Positions 38,201 through 54,204 are shown, numbered from the stretch's first letter. The stretch: 64,000 nt of DNA from Megaleporinus macrocephalus (GCA_021613375.1 CM038726.1:7062349-7126348), one strand, 5' to 3'. The notes: generated by a model from the sequence alone, not told the origin. Numbers and translations are program-made.

Positions 38201-41200
38201 ATCCATATCCAGATGTTCTCACTCTTCTTTCTCTGTACAGTCTACCACATACATACATCCATATCCAGATGTTCTCTCACTCTTTTTTCTCTGTACAGTC
38301 TACCACATACCTACATCCATATCCAGATGTTCTCTCACTCTTCTTTCTCTGTACAGTCTACCACATACATACATCCATATCCAGATGTTCTCTCACACTT
38401 CTTTCTCTGTACAGTCTACTACATACATACATCCATATCCAGATGTTCTCTCACTTTTCTTTCTCTGTACAGTCTACCACATACATACATCCGTATCCAG
38501 ATGTTCTCTCGCTCTTCTTTCTCTGTACAGTCTACTACATACATACATCCATATCCAGATGTTCTCTCACTCTTCTTTCTCTGTACAGTCTACCACATAC
38601 ATACATCCGTATCCAGATGTTCTCTCACTCTTCTTTCTCTGTACAGTCTACTACATACATACATATCCAGATGTTCTCTCACACTTCTTTCTCTGTACAG
38701 TCTACCACATACATACATCCATATCCAGATGTTCTCTCACTCTTCTTTCTCTGTACAGTCTACCACATACATACATCCATATCCAGATGTGCTCTCACTC
38801 TTCTTTCTCTGTACAGTCTACTACATACCTATATCCATATCCAGATGTTCTCTCACTCTTCTTTCTCTGTACAGTCTACCACATACATACATCCATATCC
38901 AGATGTTCTCTCACTCTTCTTTCTCTGTACAGTCTACTACATACATACGTATCCAGATGTTCTCTCGCTCTTCTTTCTCTGTACAGTCTACTACATACAT
39001 CCATATCCAGATGTTCTCTCACTCTTCTTTCTCTGTACAGTCTACCACATACCTACATCCATATCCAGATGTTCTCTCACTCTTCTTTCTCTGTACAGTC
39101 TACTACATACATACATCCATATCCAGATGTTCTCTCACTCTTCTTTCTCTGTACAGTCTACTACATACATACATCCATATCCAGATGTTCTCTCACTCTT
39201 CTTTCTCTGTACAGTCTACTACATACATACATCCATATCCAGATGTTTTCTCACTCTTCTTTCTCTGTGCTGCACTTTTATTCATCTGATAGAGTCTCAG
39301 AACACTCTGTACCATCGTCTCCACCAGTGACTCTTCTGTTCTTCATATTTATATCTATTTAATTTAGTCTGCACTGTCCTTCACTGCTGCACTCAGCACT
39401 TTACTTTCAACACACACGTGCACATGTTAAGTTTACAGGTGTGTGTGTGCGTGTATGTTACTGTGTGTGTGTGTGTGTGTAGGTTGGATGTGTTACTTCT
39501 GTAATGTCAGTTATCGTGCCCTGTGAGCTTCTGTAACCAAACACAAATTTCTTGTATGTGTGTGCATACTTGGCAAATAAAGTTTGATTCTGATTCTGAT
39601 TCTGATACTGACACAACACTAACACTGTTACCTCAAACACACATAAACACACACAAACTTCAGAGAAATGCAGAAGAACGTTAGACTTATTGAGGAGATG
39701 ATCAGGTTCACTTCTCAGAAGATACAGAAGAGCAGATCTTGTCTGTATGTCTACTAGGAGATCTATTATGTACAGAACATCTTACTGTGGTATAAACGAG
39801 TCTCCAGTGCAGTCAGTGCAGGATGTGAATGATAGAGGAAAGTGACTTGACTCAGACAAACTAATTTAAATCTTACTTTTCTATCTTTTATGTAAGATAT
39901 TTAACTTATTATCTCCATTATTATGATTTTATTATTTAAATCCAGTTGTAGTTTTAATCTCATGAGATTCTCTTATTTCTGAGAGATATTACGAGTTGAA
40001 GTGTTGGTTGTTTTTGAGTATTACAGTTTTTTACAACTGCTAACATCTTTTTGTCCAATCTGCAGTCACATTTTCAAAACTCTAAACACAGTAAAAGCAA
40101 TATCAGTCTGTTGTGGTTATACCATTAATACAATTCATGTTACTTTTGCATAAAGTGCAGTGATTTAACATGTTTCTAAAATGCTTACATTTTCTGTACA
40201 TACAAGCTTACATAATAACAAAATTCTGGATCTTTCGTGTCGTATTTACAAACGCTTGCACACAGCATGTCAAAAACAAAAAACCTAACGTTCAAAACCT
40301 TAAATATCAATACCTTTTTATAGTATAAAACACATAGTACTGCAAAAAAGGAGGTGAACAGCTATTACTGTAATACACATTTTTTTATGTACATATCATT
40401 TAAATAACAGTGGAGTAAAAAACCTACAGCTGATTCCAATCCCAGTTGGAAACATGGCCAGTTGCTGTCAGTGAGTGAAGACCAGGAGCTTGCCATTGTA
40501 GACATGGTCATTGCTGACAACGGTATAAAATGGAAGAGAAATTCAGACCAAAGTAATAGAAGATAAATAGGGGTGGATAACACATGCCAAGCATTTCTTT
40601 CTCAGGTGCATGGCAAGAGAAAATATCAGATGTGCTGTGGATGAAAACATGTGACCAAATGCTGAAGACTGTTCAGTTGTGTCTTTTGTTTTTTCCCTCT
40701 TGTGTGGCTGTTTTTGTGTATGTGTATGTTTACACATATAGGACCAAGACTAATTATAGTATGTTTATAATTACAGTCATTCTTTTTTGAGTTAGGTTAC
40801 AATTTCATGTCCCTAATAACATACAACCTTTACTGCAAGGCTGTCACAGACTCTTCTATTGTCTACTCCACATTCCACAAAGTATGTTACAGTAATATCA
40901 CTGACAGTATATTGCCAAAATGCACATATTTGAGTAAAAAGTCCAAATGGACTACAGTAAAAATGAATGGACTGTCTGTGGTGTGTTGGAAGAGAGTAAA
41001 ATATTACATGTAATACTGTTTCTGTAATGCCATCAGCTGTTAGTGTTTAGACAGTGGTTGTGCAGCGATCGACTATGTTCCTCTTGAACAGAAAATCTGC
41101 GCTAGTGTTTTGAAGGAATGATTGGACATCGAAGCAGGTTTGCTGTGTTTTAACAGAGTTAGTGTATGTAGGGAAATGCAGAGCTAGTATTTAGTTAAGA

Positions 41201-44200
41201 AAATGTGCTTTTGAACAGGAAATTAACTAGTTGGCTATTTGTATGAGGTAGATGTGATGCTGTATTTAGAGTTTTGAAAAAGTATCTTAAGTATTAGTAA
41301 ATGTTTGTAAGCAGTCTCTCCTGAAGATCATGACTCCTGACTGTTACACTGATTAATCTGTTAGTCTTTATATTCAGTTTATTCATTACTTTTCCTTCAG
41401 CTCATGTTCATTATTCATTCAGAAAGTATCACAACACAAAACATTCTTCTTAAATTTAATGTTTATTAATAGTTTATTCATGTCTGCTTATGATCTTCTC
41501 TCTGTTTCTGCTATAATAGTTAATAATAGTTGTTATATTGATTGATCTTGTAGTTTATATATCAGTTAATCTGTCTGTTTATTCTGTAAATACACTTTAT
41601 GTGATGTTATTACCGCAGGACAAGACCAATTTCTTCTCATGTTTAAATATACATAAATAGTTTACTAATGAACTTTACTGTAAATTGTTATCAGTTATTT
41701 CTGTAAGTGTTGAGTTTCTGCTGTAGGTTTACACTTAACTGTTTAGCTGAACATCTTCCTGAAGCTGTACTGAAAGCATTAAGTGACAGTTCAGTAGTGA
41801 AGGATGAAAAAGGACAGTACAGATGAGAAAAGGAGAATTCTGATGAGGAGATAAAGAGATTCTGAAGTTTTCTAATTGTAAATGATGTTGTGGATGTTTT
41901 TATCTAACATTGTCTCTTTCTGTCGTTTAAACAGATGATGATCCGGTAAGTAAATGATACTTACTTCTCCTACTGACAGCTGATACTCACATAGATCACA
42001 TTTTAAAATAGCAATTTTATTTAATGTTCATGTGATGAACAAAGTTTCTGATCACAGAAAGAAACACAGTCATGAACATATTATCAATAATTATAACGCA
42101 GACCTGCAGGAAAATACAAACATAGAAAGAGAGACAGACAAAAGCAGTAAATAATATCAAAATTACTGAAACAGAAATATGAAATATGAGGTTAGGGCTG
42201 TAACAGATCCTCATGAAGAAAATAAAATCTACAAACGGTGCAGTGTTTTCTACATTCACTGTGTTTTTAAATATCCAGTTTTCCTGATATTTACATCTAA
42301 TAATTCACTTATGATTCCATACCTGAAATATTCACTTCATATTATTCGCTTCACAGGAGGGTGAACTGATAAGTGAGTATAAATCAGTGTGTAATGTGTG
42401 TGTTTAGATGAGTGGTGAGTATAAATCAGTGTGTAATGTGTGTATTTAGATGAGTGTTAGTATAAATCAGTGTGTAATGTGTTTTTAGATGAGTGGTGTG
42501 TATAAATCAGTGTGTAATGTGTGTGTTTAGATGAGTGGTGAGTATAAATCAGTGTGTAATGTGTGTATGTAGATGAGTGGTGAGTATAAATCAGTGTGTA
42601 ATGTGTGTATTTAGATGAGTAGTGAGTATAAATCAGTGTGTAATGTGTGTATTTAGATGAGTAGTGAGTATAAATCAGTGTGTAATGTGTGTATTTAGAT
42701 GAGTGGTGAGTATAAATCGGTGTGTAATGTGTGTATTTAGATGAGTGGTGAGTATAAATCGGTGTGTAATGTGTGTGTTTAGATGAGTGGTGAGTATTAA
42801 TCAGTGTGTAGTGTGTGTTTAGATGAGTGGTGAGTATAAATCTGTGAGTAATGTGTGTATTTAGAAGAGTGGTGACTATAAATCAGTGTGTAATGTGTGT
42901 GTTTAGTTGAGTGGTGAATATAAATCAGTGTGTAATGTGTGCATTTAGATGAGTGGTGAGTATAAATCAGTATGTAATGTGTATTTAGATGAGTGGTGAG
43001 TATAAATCAGTGTGTAATGTGTGTGTTTAGATGAGTGGTAAGAATAAATCACTGTGTAGTGTGTTTTTAGATGAGTGGTGAGTATAAATCTGTGTGAAAT
43101 GTGTGTGTTTAGATGAGTAATGAGTATAAATCAGTGTGAAATGTGTGTATTTAGATGAGTGGAGAATATGAATCAGTGTGTAATGTGTGTGTTTAGATGA
43201 GTGGTGAGTATAAATCAGTGTGTAATGTGTGTATTTAGATGAGTGGTGAGTATAAATCAGTGTGTATTGTGTATTTAGATGAGTGGTGAGTATAAATCAG
43301 TGTGTATTGTGTATTTAGATGAGTGGTGAGTGTAAATCAGTGTGTAATGTGTGTTTAGATGAGTGGTGAGTATAAATCAGTGTGTAATGTGTGTATTTAG
43401 ATGAGTGGTGAGTATAAATCAGTGTGTAATGTGTATTTAGATGAGCGTTAGTATAAATCAGTGTGTAATGTGTATTTAGATGAGTGTTAGTATAAATCAG
43501 TGTGTAATGTGTGTGTTTAGATGAGTGGTGAGTATAAATCAGTGTGTAATGTGTGTATTTAGATGAGTGGTGAGTATAAATCAGTGTGTAATGTGTGTAT
43601 TTAGATGAGTGGTGAGTATAAATCAGTGTGTAATGTGTGTATTTAGATGAGTGGTGAGTATAAATCAGTGTGTAATGTGTGTATTTAGATGAGTGGTGAG
43701 TATAAATCAGTGTGTAATGTGTGTATTTAGATGAGTGGTGAGTATAAATCAGTGTGTAATGTGTATTTAGATGAGTGTTAGTATAAATCAGTGTGTAATG
43801 TGTGTGTTTAGATGAGTGTGAGTATAAATCAGTGTGTAATGTATGTATTTAGATGAGTGGTGACTATAGATTTACACTTTAACTGTTTAGCTGAACATCT
43901 TCATGAAGCTGTACTGAAAGCATTGAGTGACAGTTCAGTAGTGAAGGATGAAAAAGGACAGTACAGATGAGAAAAGGAGATTTCTGATAAGAAGATAAAG
44001 AGATTCTGAACTTTTCTAATTGTAGATGATGTTGTGGATGTTTTATCTAACATTGTCTCTTTCTGTTGTTTAAACAGATGGTTTCTTGGTAAGTAAATGA
44101 TATTTACTTCTCCTACTGACAGCTGATACTCTCATAAACCACATTTTAAAATAACAGTTTTATTTAATGTTCATGTGATGAACAAAGTCTCTGATCACAG

Positions 44201-45826
44201 AATGAAGGTTATTGATTTCCATCTCCCTCCTTCCTTCCCACAATGCACCTGTACATAATCCCACTGCACTGCAGAAATGTAAAGACAGTGAAGTTCACTG
44301 ATGAGAAACACACACAACACATAAAAACAACACATTTGTAACTTTGTCAGCCCAGCAGGAAAATACAAACAGAGATACAGAGACACAGACAGAGACATAT
44401 ATAGAGACAGAAAGCGAGAGAGACAGACGGACAGAGAGACCAACAGGCACAAACAGACAGAGAGACATACAGACTGACATACAGAGACAGAGAGAGAGAC
44501 AGTCATACAGAAGGAGAGCGACAGACTGAGAGACAGACAGAAAAAATGACAGTAAATAGTATAAAAAATTACTGAAATAAAAATATGAAATATGAGGTTC
44601 AGTCTGTATCAGATCCTCATAAAGAAAAGAAACTCTACAAAGAGTTCAGTGTTTTCTACATTCACTGTGTTGTTAAATCTCCAGCTTTACTGATATTTAC
44701 ATCTAATAATTCACTTATGATTCCATACATGAAATATTCACTTCATATTATTCTCTTCACAGGAGTTTCTACTGAAATGTGAGTATAAACCAGTGTGTAA
44801 TGTGTGTATTTAGATGAGTGGTGAGTATAAATCAGTGTGTAATGTGTGTATTTAGATGAGTGGTTAGTATAAATCAGTGTGTAATGTGTGTATTTAGATG
44901 AGTGGTGAGTATAAATCAGTGTGTAATGTGTGTATTTAGATGAGTGGTTAGTATAAATCAGTGTGTAATGTGTATTTAGTTGAGTGGTGAGTATAAATCA
45001 GTGTGTAGTGTGTTTGTTTAGATGAGTGTTAGTATAAATCAGTGTGTAATGTGTGTATTTAGATGAGTGGTGAGTATAAATCCGTGTGTAGTGTGTGTAT
45101 TTAGATGAGTGGTGAGTATAAATCAGTGTGTAGTGTGTGTATTTAGATGAGTGGTGAGTATAAATCAGTGTGTAATGTGTATTTAGATGAGTGGTGAGTA
45201 TAAATCAGTGTGTAGTGTGTGTATTTAGATGAGTGGTTAGTATAAATCAGTGTGTAATGTGTATTTAGTTGAGTGGTGAGTATAAATCAGTGTGTAGTGT
45301 GTGTATTTAGATGAGTGGTGAGTGTAAATCAGTGTGTAATGTGTGTTCAGATGAGTGGTGAGTATAAATCAGTGCGTAATGTGTGTGTCTAGATGACTGG
45401 TGAGTATAAATCAGTGTGTAATGTGTGTATTTAGTTGTGCTGATTGTTGATGAAGAGTGTTTTGGTGTAAAGACTGAATGTATTTATCTGTACTGAGTGT
45501 TCAGCTGAACATCATCAGCAGAGAGAGTTACTAACACACACTTCAGCACTGTATGTATCACTATAGTGTAGAACTCACAGCAGCCTGAGATACTAACACT
45601 ACACTAATTACGCTTAAATCATTTACACACACACACACACTGATACTGACACTACACTAATAACACTGTTAACTCATTTACACACATACACTCATACACA
45701 CACATACATCTGATCTACACACTGATACTGAAACAACACAAATAACACTGCTACTTTATTTACAGACACACACACACATCTGATCTACTCACTGATACTG
45801 ACACAACATTAATAACACTTTTACCT

Positions 45827-45879
<53 letters not shown>

Positions 45880-46581
45880 ACACACACACACACACATCTG
45901 ATCTACTCACTGATACTGACACAACATTAATAACACTTTTACCTCATTCACACACACACACACACAAATACACACACACACACACACACATCTGATCTAC
46001 TCACTGATACTGACACAACATTAATAACACTTTTACCTCATCTGCACACACACACACACACACATACACACACACACATCTGAACTACACACACACACAC
46101 ACCTGATCTACACACTGATACTGACACAACACTAATAACACTGTTACCTCATTCGCACACATGCACACACACCTGATCTACACACTGAAACTGACACAAC
46201 ACTAATAACACTGTTACCTCATTCACATACACAAACAAATCTGATCTACACACACATACACATACACCTGATCTACACCCTGATACTGACACATTAATAA
46301 CACTGTTACCTCATGCGCACATGCACATACACACACATCTGATCAACACACACACACACACACACACACACATGCACACACACACCTGATCTACACACTG
46401 ATACTGACACAACATTAATAACACTGTTACCTCATTCGCACATGCACACACACACACACACACACACATCTGATCTGCACACACACACACACATGCACAC
46501 ACCTGATCTACACACTGATACTGACACAACATTAATAACACTGTTACCTCATTCGCACCTGCACACACATACACACATGTG

Positions 46582-46617
<36 letters not shown>

Positions 46618-46666
46618 GATCTACACACTGATACTGACACAACAATAATAACACTGTTACCTCATT

Positions 46667-46707
<41 letters not shown>

Positions 46708-49700
46708 CTGATCTACACACACAAACATACACACAAGTGAAGGTTAATTTCTCAGAAGATACAAAACATCTCAAACTTTAAAGCAGCTTCATTTTTATCT
46801 CTTTAAATTGCCGTTTCAGTTTTAGAGTTTAATTATTTAAATCTTTATTTTCTATCTTTTGTGTAAGATATTTAAATATTCTCTCCATTATTATGATTTT
46901 ATCTTTTAAATCCAGTTGTAGTTTTAATCTCATCAGATTCTCTCATTTCTGAGAGATATTACGGTTGAAGTGTTGGTTGTGTTTGAGTATTAAGACTCTC
47001 TCCTGAAGATCATGACTCCTGACTGTTACACTGATTAATCTGTTAGTCTTTATTTTCAGTTTATTTATTACTTTTCCTTCAGCTCATGTTTGTTATTCAT
47101 TCAGGAAGTATCACAACACAAATCATTCTTCTTCAATTTACTGATTATTAACAGTTTAATAATATTTCTTTATGATCGCTCTGATGCTGCTATATTAGTT
47201 AATAATAGTTGTTATATTAATTAATATTTTAGTTTATATATCAGTTAATCTGTCTGTTTATTCTGTAAATGTACTTTGTGAAGTAACTCCTGCAGGAAAA
47301 CACAATTCCTTCTCATGTTCATTCATTATTAATAAAGTATAATACATAATTCATTATTGATTTTTAATATATTAACTAATAAGCTGTTACTGCATAATTA
47401 CTAGTTTATTAATGAATTTTACTTTAAATTGTTATCAGTTTTTCTGTAAGTGTTGAGTTTCTGCTGTAGGTTTACACTTAACTGTTTAGCTGAACATCTT
47501 CATGAAGCTGTACTGAAAGCATTGAGTGACAGTTCAGTAGTGAAGGATGAAAAAGGACAGTACAGATGAGAAAAGGAGATTTCTGATAAGAAGATAAAGA
47601 GATACTGAAGTTTTCTAATTGTAGATGATGTTGTGGATGTTTTATCTAACATTGTCTCTTTCTGTTGTTTAAACAGATGGTTTCTTGGTAAGTAAATGAT
47701 ATTTACTTCTCCTACTGACAGCTGATACTCTCATAAACCACATTTTAAAATAACAGTTTTATTTAATGTTCATGTGATGAACAAAGTCTCTGATCACAGA
47801 ATGAAGGTTATTGATTTCCATCTCCCTCCTTCCTTCCCACAATGCTCCTGTACATAATCCCACTGCACTGCAGAAATGTAAAGACAGTGAAGTTCACTGA
47901 TGAGAAACACACACAACACATAAAAACAACACATTTGTAACTTTGTCAGCCCAGCAGGAAAATACAAACAGAGATACAGAGACACAGACAGAGACATATA
48001 TAGAGACAGAAAGCGAGAGAGACAGACGGACAGAGAGACAAACAGGCACACACAGACAGAGAGACATACAGACTGACATACAGAGACAGAGAGAGAGACA
48101 GTCATACAGAAGGAGAGCGACAGACTGAGAGACAGACAGAAAAAATGACAGTAAATAGTATAAAAATTACTGAAATAAAAATATGAAATATGAGGTTCAG
48201 TCTGTATCAGATCCTCATAAAGAAAAGAAACTCTACAAAGAGTGCAGTGTTTTCTACATTCACTGTGTTGTTAAATCTCCAGCTTTACTGATATTTACAT
48301 CTAATAATTCACTTATGATTCCATACATGAAATATTCACTTCATATTATTCTCTTCACAGGAATTTCTACTGAAATGTGAGTATAAACCAGTGTGTAATG
48401 TGTGTATTTAGATGAGTGGTGAGTATAAATCAGTGTGTAATGTGTGTATTTAGATGAGTGGTTAGTATAAATCAGTGTGTAATGTGTGTATGTAGATCAG
48501 TGTTGAGTATAAATCAGTGTGTAATGTGTGTATGTAGATGAGTGGTGAGTATAAATCAGTGTGTAATGTGTGTATGTAGATGAGTGGTGAGTATAAATCA
48601 GTGTGTAATGCGTGTATTTAGATGAGTCGAGAGTATAAATCAGTGTGTAAAGTGTGTATTTAGATGAGTGGTGTGTATAAATCGGTGTGTAATGTGTGTG
48701 TTTAGATGAGTGGTGAGTATAAATCAGTGTGTAATGTGTGTATTTAGATGAGTGGTGAGTATAAATCAGTGTGTAATGTGTGTATTTAGATGAGTGGTTA
48801 GTATAAATCAGTGTGTAATGTGTATTTAGTTGAGTGGTGAGTATAAATCAGTGTGTAATGTGTGCATTTAGATGAGTGGTGAGTATAAATCAGTGTGTAG
48901 TGTGTGTATTTAGATGAGTGGTAAGTATAAATCAGTGTGTAATGTGTGTGTTTAGATGAGTGGTGAGTATAAATCAGTGTGTAATGTGTATTTAGTTGAG
49001 TGGTGAGTATAAATCAGTGTGTAGTGTGTGTGTTTAGATGAGTGTTAGTATAAATCAGTGTGTAATGTGTGTATTTAGATGAGTGGTGAGTATAAATCAG
49101 TGTGTAGTGTGTGTATTTAGATGAGTGGTTAGTATAAATCAGTGTGCAATGTGTATTTAGTTGAGTGGTGAGTATAAATCAGTGTGTAGTGTGTGTGTTT
49201 AGATGAGTGTTCGTATAAATCAGTGTGTAATGTGTGTTTAGATGAGTGTTAGTATAAATCAGTGTGTAATGTGTGTATTTAGATGAGTGGTGAGTATAAA
49301 TCAGTGTGTAGTGTGTGTGTTTAGATGAGTGTTAGTATAAATCAGTGTGTAATGTGTGTATTTAGATGAGTGGTGAGTATAAATCAGTGTGTAGTGTGTG
49401 TATTTAGATGAGTGGTGAGTGTAAATCAGTGTGTAATGTGTGTTTAGATGAGTGGTGAGTATAAATCAGTGCGTAATGTGTGTGTTTAGATGAGTGGTGA
49501 GTGTAAATCAGTGTGTAATACGTGTGTTTAGATGAGTGATGGGTATAAATCAGTGCGTAATGTGTGTGTTTAGATGAGTGGTGAGTGTAAATCAGTGTGT
49601 AATATGTGTGTTTAGATGAGTGATGGGTATAAATCAGTGTGTAATGTGTGTGTCTAGATGACTGGTGAGTATAAATCAGTGTGTAATGTGTGTATTTAGT

Positions 49701-50219
49701 TGTGCTGATTGTTGATGAAGAGTGTTTTGGTGTAAAGACTGAATGTATTTATCTGTACTGAGTGTTCAGCTGAACATCATCAGCAGAGAGAGTTACTAAC
49801 ACACACTTCAGCACTGTATGTATCACTATAGTGTAGAACTCACAGCAGCCTGAGATACTAACACTACACTAATTACGCTTAAATCATTTACACACACACA
49901 CACACACACTGATACTGACACTACACTAATAACACTGTTACATCATTTACACACACACACTGATACTGACACTACACTAATAACACTGTTAACTCATTTA
50001 CACACATACACTCATACACACACATACATCTGATCTACACACTGATACTGAAACAACACAAATAACACTGCGACTTTATTTACAGACACACACACACACA
50101 TCTGATCTACTCACTGATACTGACACAACATTAATAACACTTTTACCTCATTCACACACACACACACATCTGATCTACTCACTGATACTGACACAACATT
50201 AATAACACTTTTACCTCAT

Positions 50220-50255
<36 letters not shown>

Positions 50256-50532
50256 ACACACACACATCTGAACTACACACACACACACACCTGATCTACA
50301 CACTGATACTGACACAACACTAATAACACTGTTACCTCATTCGCACACATGCACACACACCTGATCTACACACTGAAACTGACACAACACTAATAACACT
50401 GTTACCTCATTCACATACACAAACAAATCTGATCTACACACACATACACATACACCTGATCTACACACTGATACTGACACATGAATAACACTGTTACCTC
50501 ATGCGCACATGCACATACACACACATCTGATC

Positions 50533-50564
<32 letters not shown>

Positions 50565-50951
50565 TGCACACACACACCTGATCTACACACTGATACTGAC
50601 ACAACATTAATAACACTGTTACCTCATCCGCACATGCACACACACACACACATCTGATCTGCACACACACACATGCACACACACCTGATCTACACACTGA
50701 TACTGACACAACATTAATAACACTGTTACCTCATTCGCACATGCACACACACACACACACACACATCTGATCTGCACACACACACACACACATGCACACA
50801 CACCTGATCTACACACTGATACTGACACAACATTAATAACACTGTTACCTCATTCGCACCTGCACACACATACACACATGTGATCTACACACACACACAC
50901 CTGATCTACACACTGATTCTGACACAACAATAATAACACTGTTACCTCATT

Positions 50952-50986
<35 letters not shown>

Positions 50987-52764
50987 CTGATCTACACACA
51001 CAAACATACACACAAGTGAAGGTTAATTTCTCAGAAGATACAAAACATCTCAAACTTTAAAGCAGCTTCATTTTTATCTCTTTAACTTGCCGTTTCAGTT
51101 TTAGAGTTGAATTATTTAAATCTTTATTTTCTATCTTTTGTGTAAGATATTTAAATATTCTCTCCATTATTATGATTTTATTTTTTAAATCCAGTTGTAG
51201 TTTTAATCTCATCAGATTCTCTCATTTCTGAGAGATATTACGAGTTGAAGTGTTGGTTGTGTTTGAGTATTAAGACTCTCTCCTGAAGATCATGACTCCT
51301 GACTGTTACACTGATTAATCTGTTAGTCTTTATTTTCAGTTTATTTATTACTTTTCCTTCAGCTCATGTTTGTTATTCATTCAGGAAGTATCACAACACA
51401 AATCATTCTTCTTCAATTTACTGATTATTAACAGTTTAATAATATTTCTTTATGATCGCTCTGATGCTGCTATATTAGTTAATAATAGTTGTTATGTTAA
51501 TTAATATTTTAGTTTATATATCAGTTAATCTGTCTGTTTATTCTGTAAATGTACTTTGTGATGTAACTCCTGCAGGAAAACACAATTCCTTCTCATGTTC
51601 ATTCATTATTAATAAAGTATAATACATAATTCATTATTGATTTTTAATATATTAATTAATAAGCTGTTACTGCATAATTACTAGTTTATTAATGAACTTT
51701 ACTTTAAATTGTTATCAGTTTTTCTGTAAGTGTTGAGTTTCTGCTGTAGGTTTACACTTAACTGTTTAGCTGAACATCTTCATGAAGCTGTACTGAAAGC
51801 ATTGAGTGACAGTTCAGTAGTGAAGGATGAAAAAGGACAGTACAGATGAGAAAATGAGATTTCTGATGAGGAGATAAAGAGATTCTGAAGTTTTCTAATT
51901 GTAAATGATGTTGTGGATGCTTTAATCTAACATTGTCTCTTTCTGTTGTTTAAACAGATGTTCGGGTAAGTAAATGATATTTCCTCCTCCTACTGACAGC
52001 TGATACTCACATACACCACATTTTAAAATAACAGTTTTATTTAATTTTCATGTGATGAACAAAGTCTCTGATCACAGAATGAAGATTCATAACAAAACAA
52101 ACAAAAGAGACAAATTCATAAACATATAATCAATAATTATAAAAAAAGACCTGCAGGACAATACAAACAGAGACAGACAGACAGAGAGACACACAGACAG
52201 AGAGGACACAAGCAACCACAGTTAAAATTACTGAAATAAAAATATGAAATATGAGGTTCAGTCTGTATCAGATCCTCATAAAGAAAAGAAACTCTACAAA
52301 CAGTGCAGTGTTTTCTACATTTACTGTGTTGTTAAATCTCCAGCTTTACTGATATTTACATCTAATAATTCACTTATGATTCCATACATGAAATGTTCAC
52401 TTCATATTATTCTCTTCACAGGAGTTTCTACTGAGAGGTGAGTATAAATCAGTGTGTAATGTGTGTATTTAGATGAGTATAAATCAGTGTGTAATGTGTG
52501 TATTTAGATGAGTATAAATCAGTGTGTAATGTGTGTGTTTAGATGAGTGGTGAGAATGAATCAGTGTGTAGTGGGTGTATTTAGTTGTGCTGATTGTTGT
52601 AGAAGAGTGTTTTGGTTGACTGAATGTATTTATCTGTACTGAGTGCTCAGCTGAACATCATCAGCAGAGAGAGTTACTAACACACTTCAGCACTATGTAT
52701 CACTATAGTGTAGAACTCACGGTAGCCTGAGATACTGACACTACACTAATGACACTGTTACATC

Positions 52765-52832
<68 letters not shown>

Positions 52833-53884
52833 ATACTGACACAACATTAATAACACTGTTACCTCATTCATATACACACACGCACATACACACACATCTA
52901 CACACACACACACACGTCTGATCTACACACTGATACAGACAGAACATTAATAACTCTGTTAAGTAATTTACATTCACACACAAACATACACACACACACA
53001 CACACACATACACATATATACACATACACATATGCACACACATAGATCTGATCTACACACTGATACTGATACAACATTAATAACTCTATTACCTCATTCA
53101 TTCACACACACACACAGACACACACACACACACACACATACATACAAACACAAATCTGATCTACACACTGATACTGACACAACATTAATAACACTGTTAT
53201 CTCATTCACACACACACACACACATCTGATCAACACACATATACATATTACCTACACACTGATACTGAAACAACACTAATGACACTGTTACTTTATTCAC
53301 AGACACACACACACACATCTGATCTACACACTGTTACCGACACAACATTAATAACACTGTTACCTCATTCACAGACAAACACATACATACACACACATCT
53401 GATCTACACACACTCACATCTGATCTACACACTGTTACTGACACAACATTAATAACACTATTACCTCATTCAAATACACGCATACAAGCACACCTATGAT
53501 CTACACACACTCATCTTACCTACACACTGATACTGAAACAACACTAATAACACTGTTATTTTATTTACAGACACACACACACACACACACATCTGATCTA
53601 CACACTGATACTGACACAACATTAATAACACTGTTACCTCATTCACACACACACACACATCTGATCTACACATATATACATATAACCTACACACTAATAC
53701 TGAAACAACACTAATAACACTGTTACTTTATTCACAGACACACACACATCCGATCTACACACTTGTACTGACACAATATTAATAACACTGTTACCTCATT
53801 CACATACACACACACATCTGATCTACACACATATACATATTGCCTACACACTGATACTGAAACAACACTAATAACAGTTATTTT

Positions 53885-53922
<38 letters not shown>

Positions 53923-54151
53923 ACATATGATCTACACACTGATACTGATACAACATTAATAACACTGTTACCTCATTCACACACACATACACACACACTC
54001 ATATCTGATCTACACACTTATACTGACAAAACATTAATAACATGTGTTACCTCATTTACACACACACACACACATCTGATCTACACACATATACATATTA
54101 CCTACACACTGATACTGAAACAACACTAATGACACTGTTACTTTATTTACA

Positions 54152-54204
<53 letters not shown>

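Larger units (their letters stand above)
37941..39600 (+). mobile_element. Rex1-like LINE 3' end with inverted 5' segment
   Basis: A 5'-truncated copy of the LINE at 3020-7215. It starts at the last codons of ORF2 (CCATCACACTCATGAACAGC, 38081), continues through the 3' UTR with a large 58-bp array, and ends with AATAAAGTTTGATTCTGATTCTG. The first 126 bp (37941-38066) are an inverted copy of the sequence at 38081-38206. The right flank, ACTGACACAACACTAACAC, is the CA-rich composite repeat. Confidence 0.8.

Noticed and set aside
38155..39362. Three overlapping plus-strand frames of 391, 358 and 325 codons
   Set aside because: They lie in the 58-bp LINE-derived array. The unit has no stop and its length is not a multiple of 3, so all frames read the same cyclic peptide. 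No start context and no family.
44195..44529. Frames in the GACA tract (and 47794-48128)
   Set aside because: Low-complexity simple repeat, duplicated with the module.
46311..51053. Minus-strand Cys/Val-rich frames
   Set aside because: Translations of CA/GT microsatellites and composite repeats.
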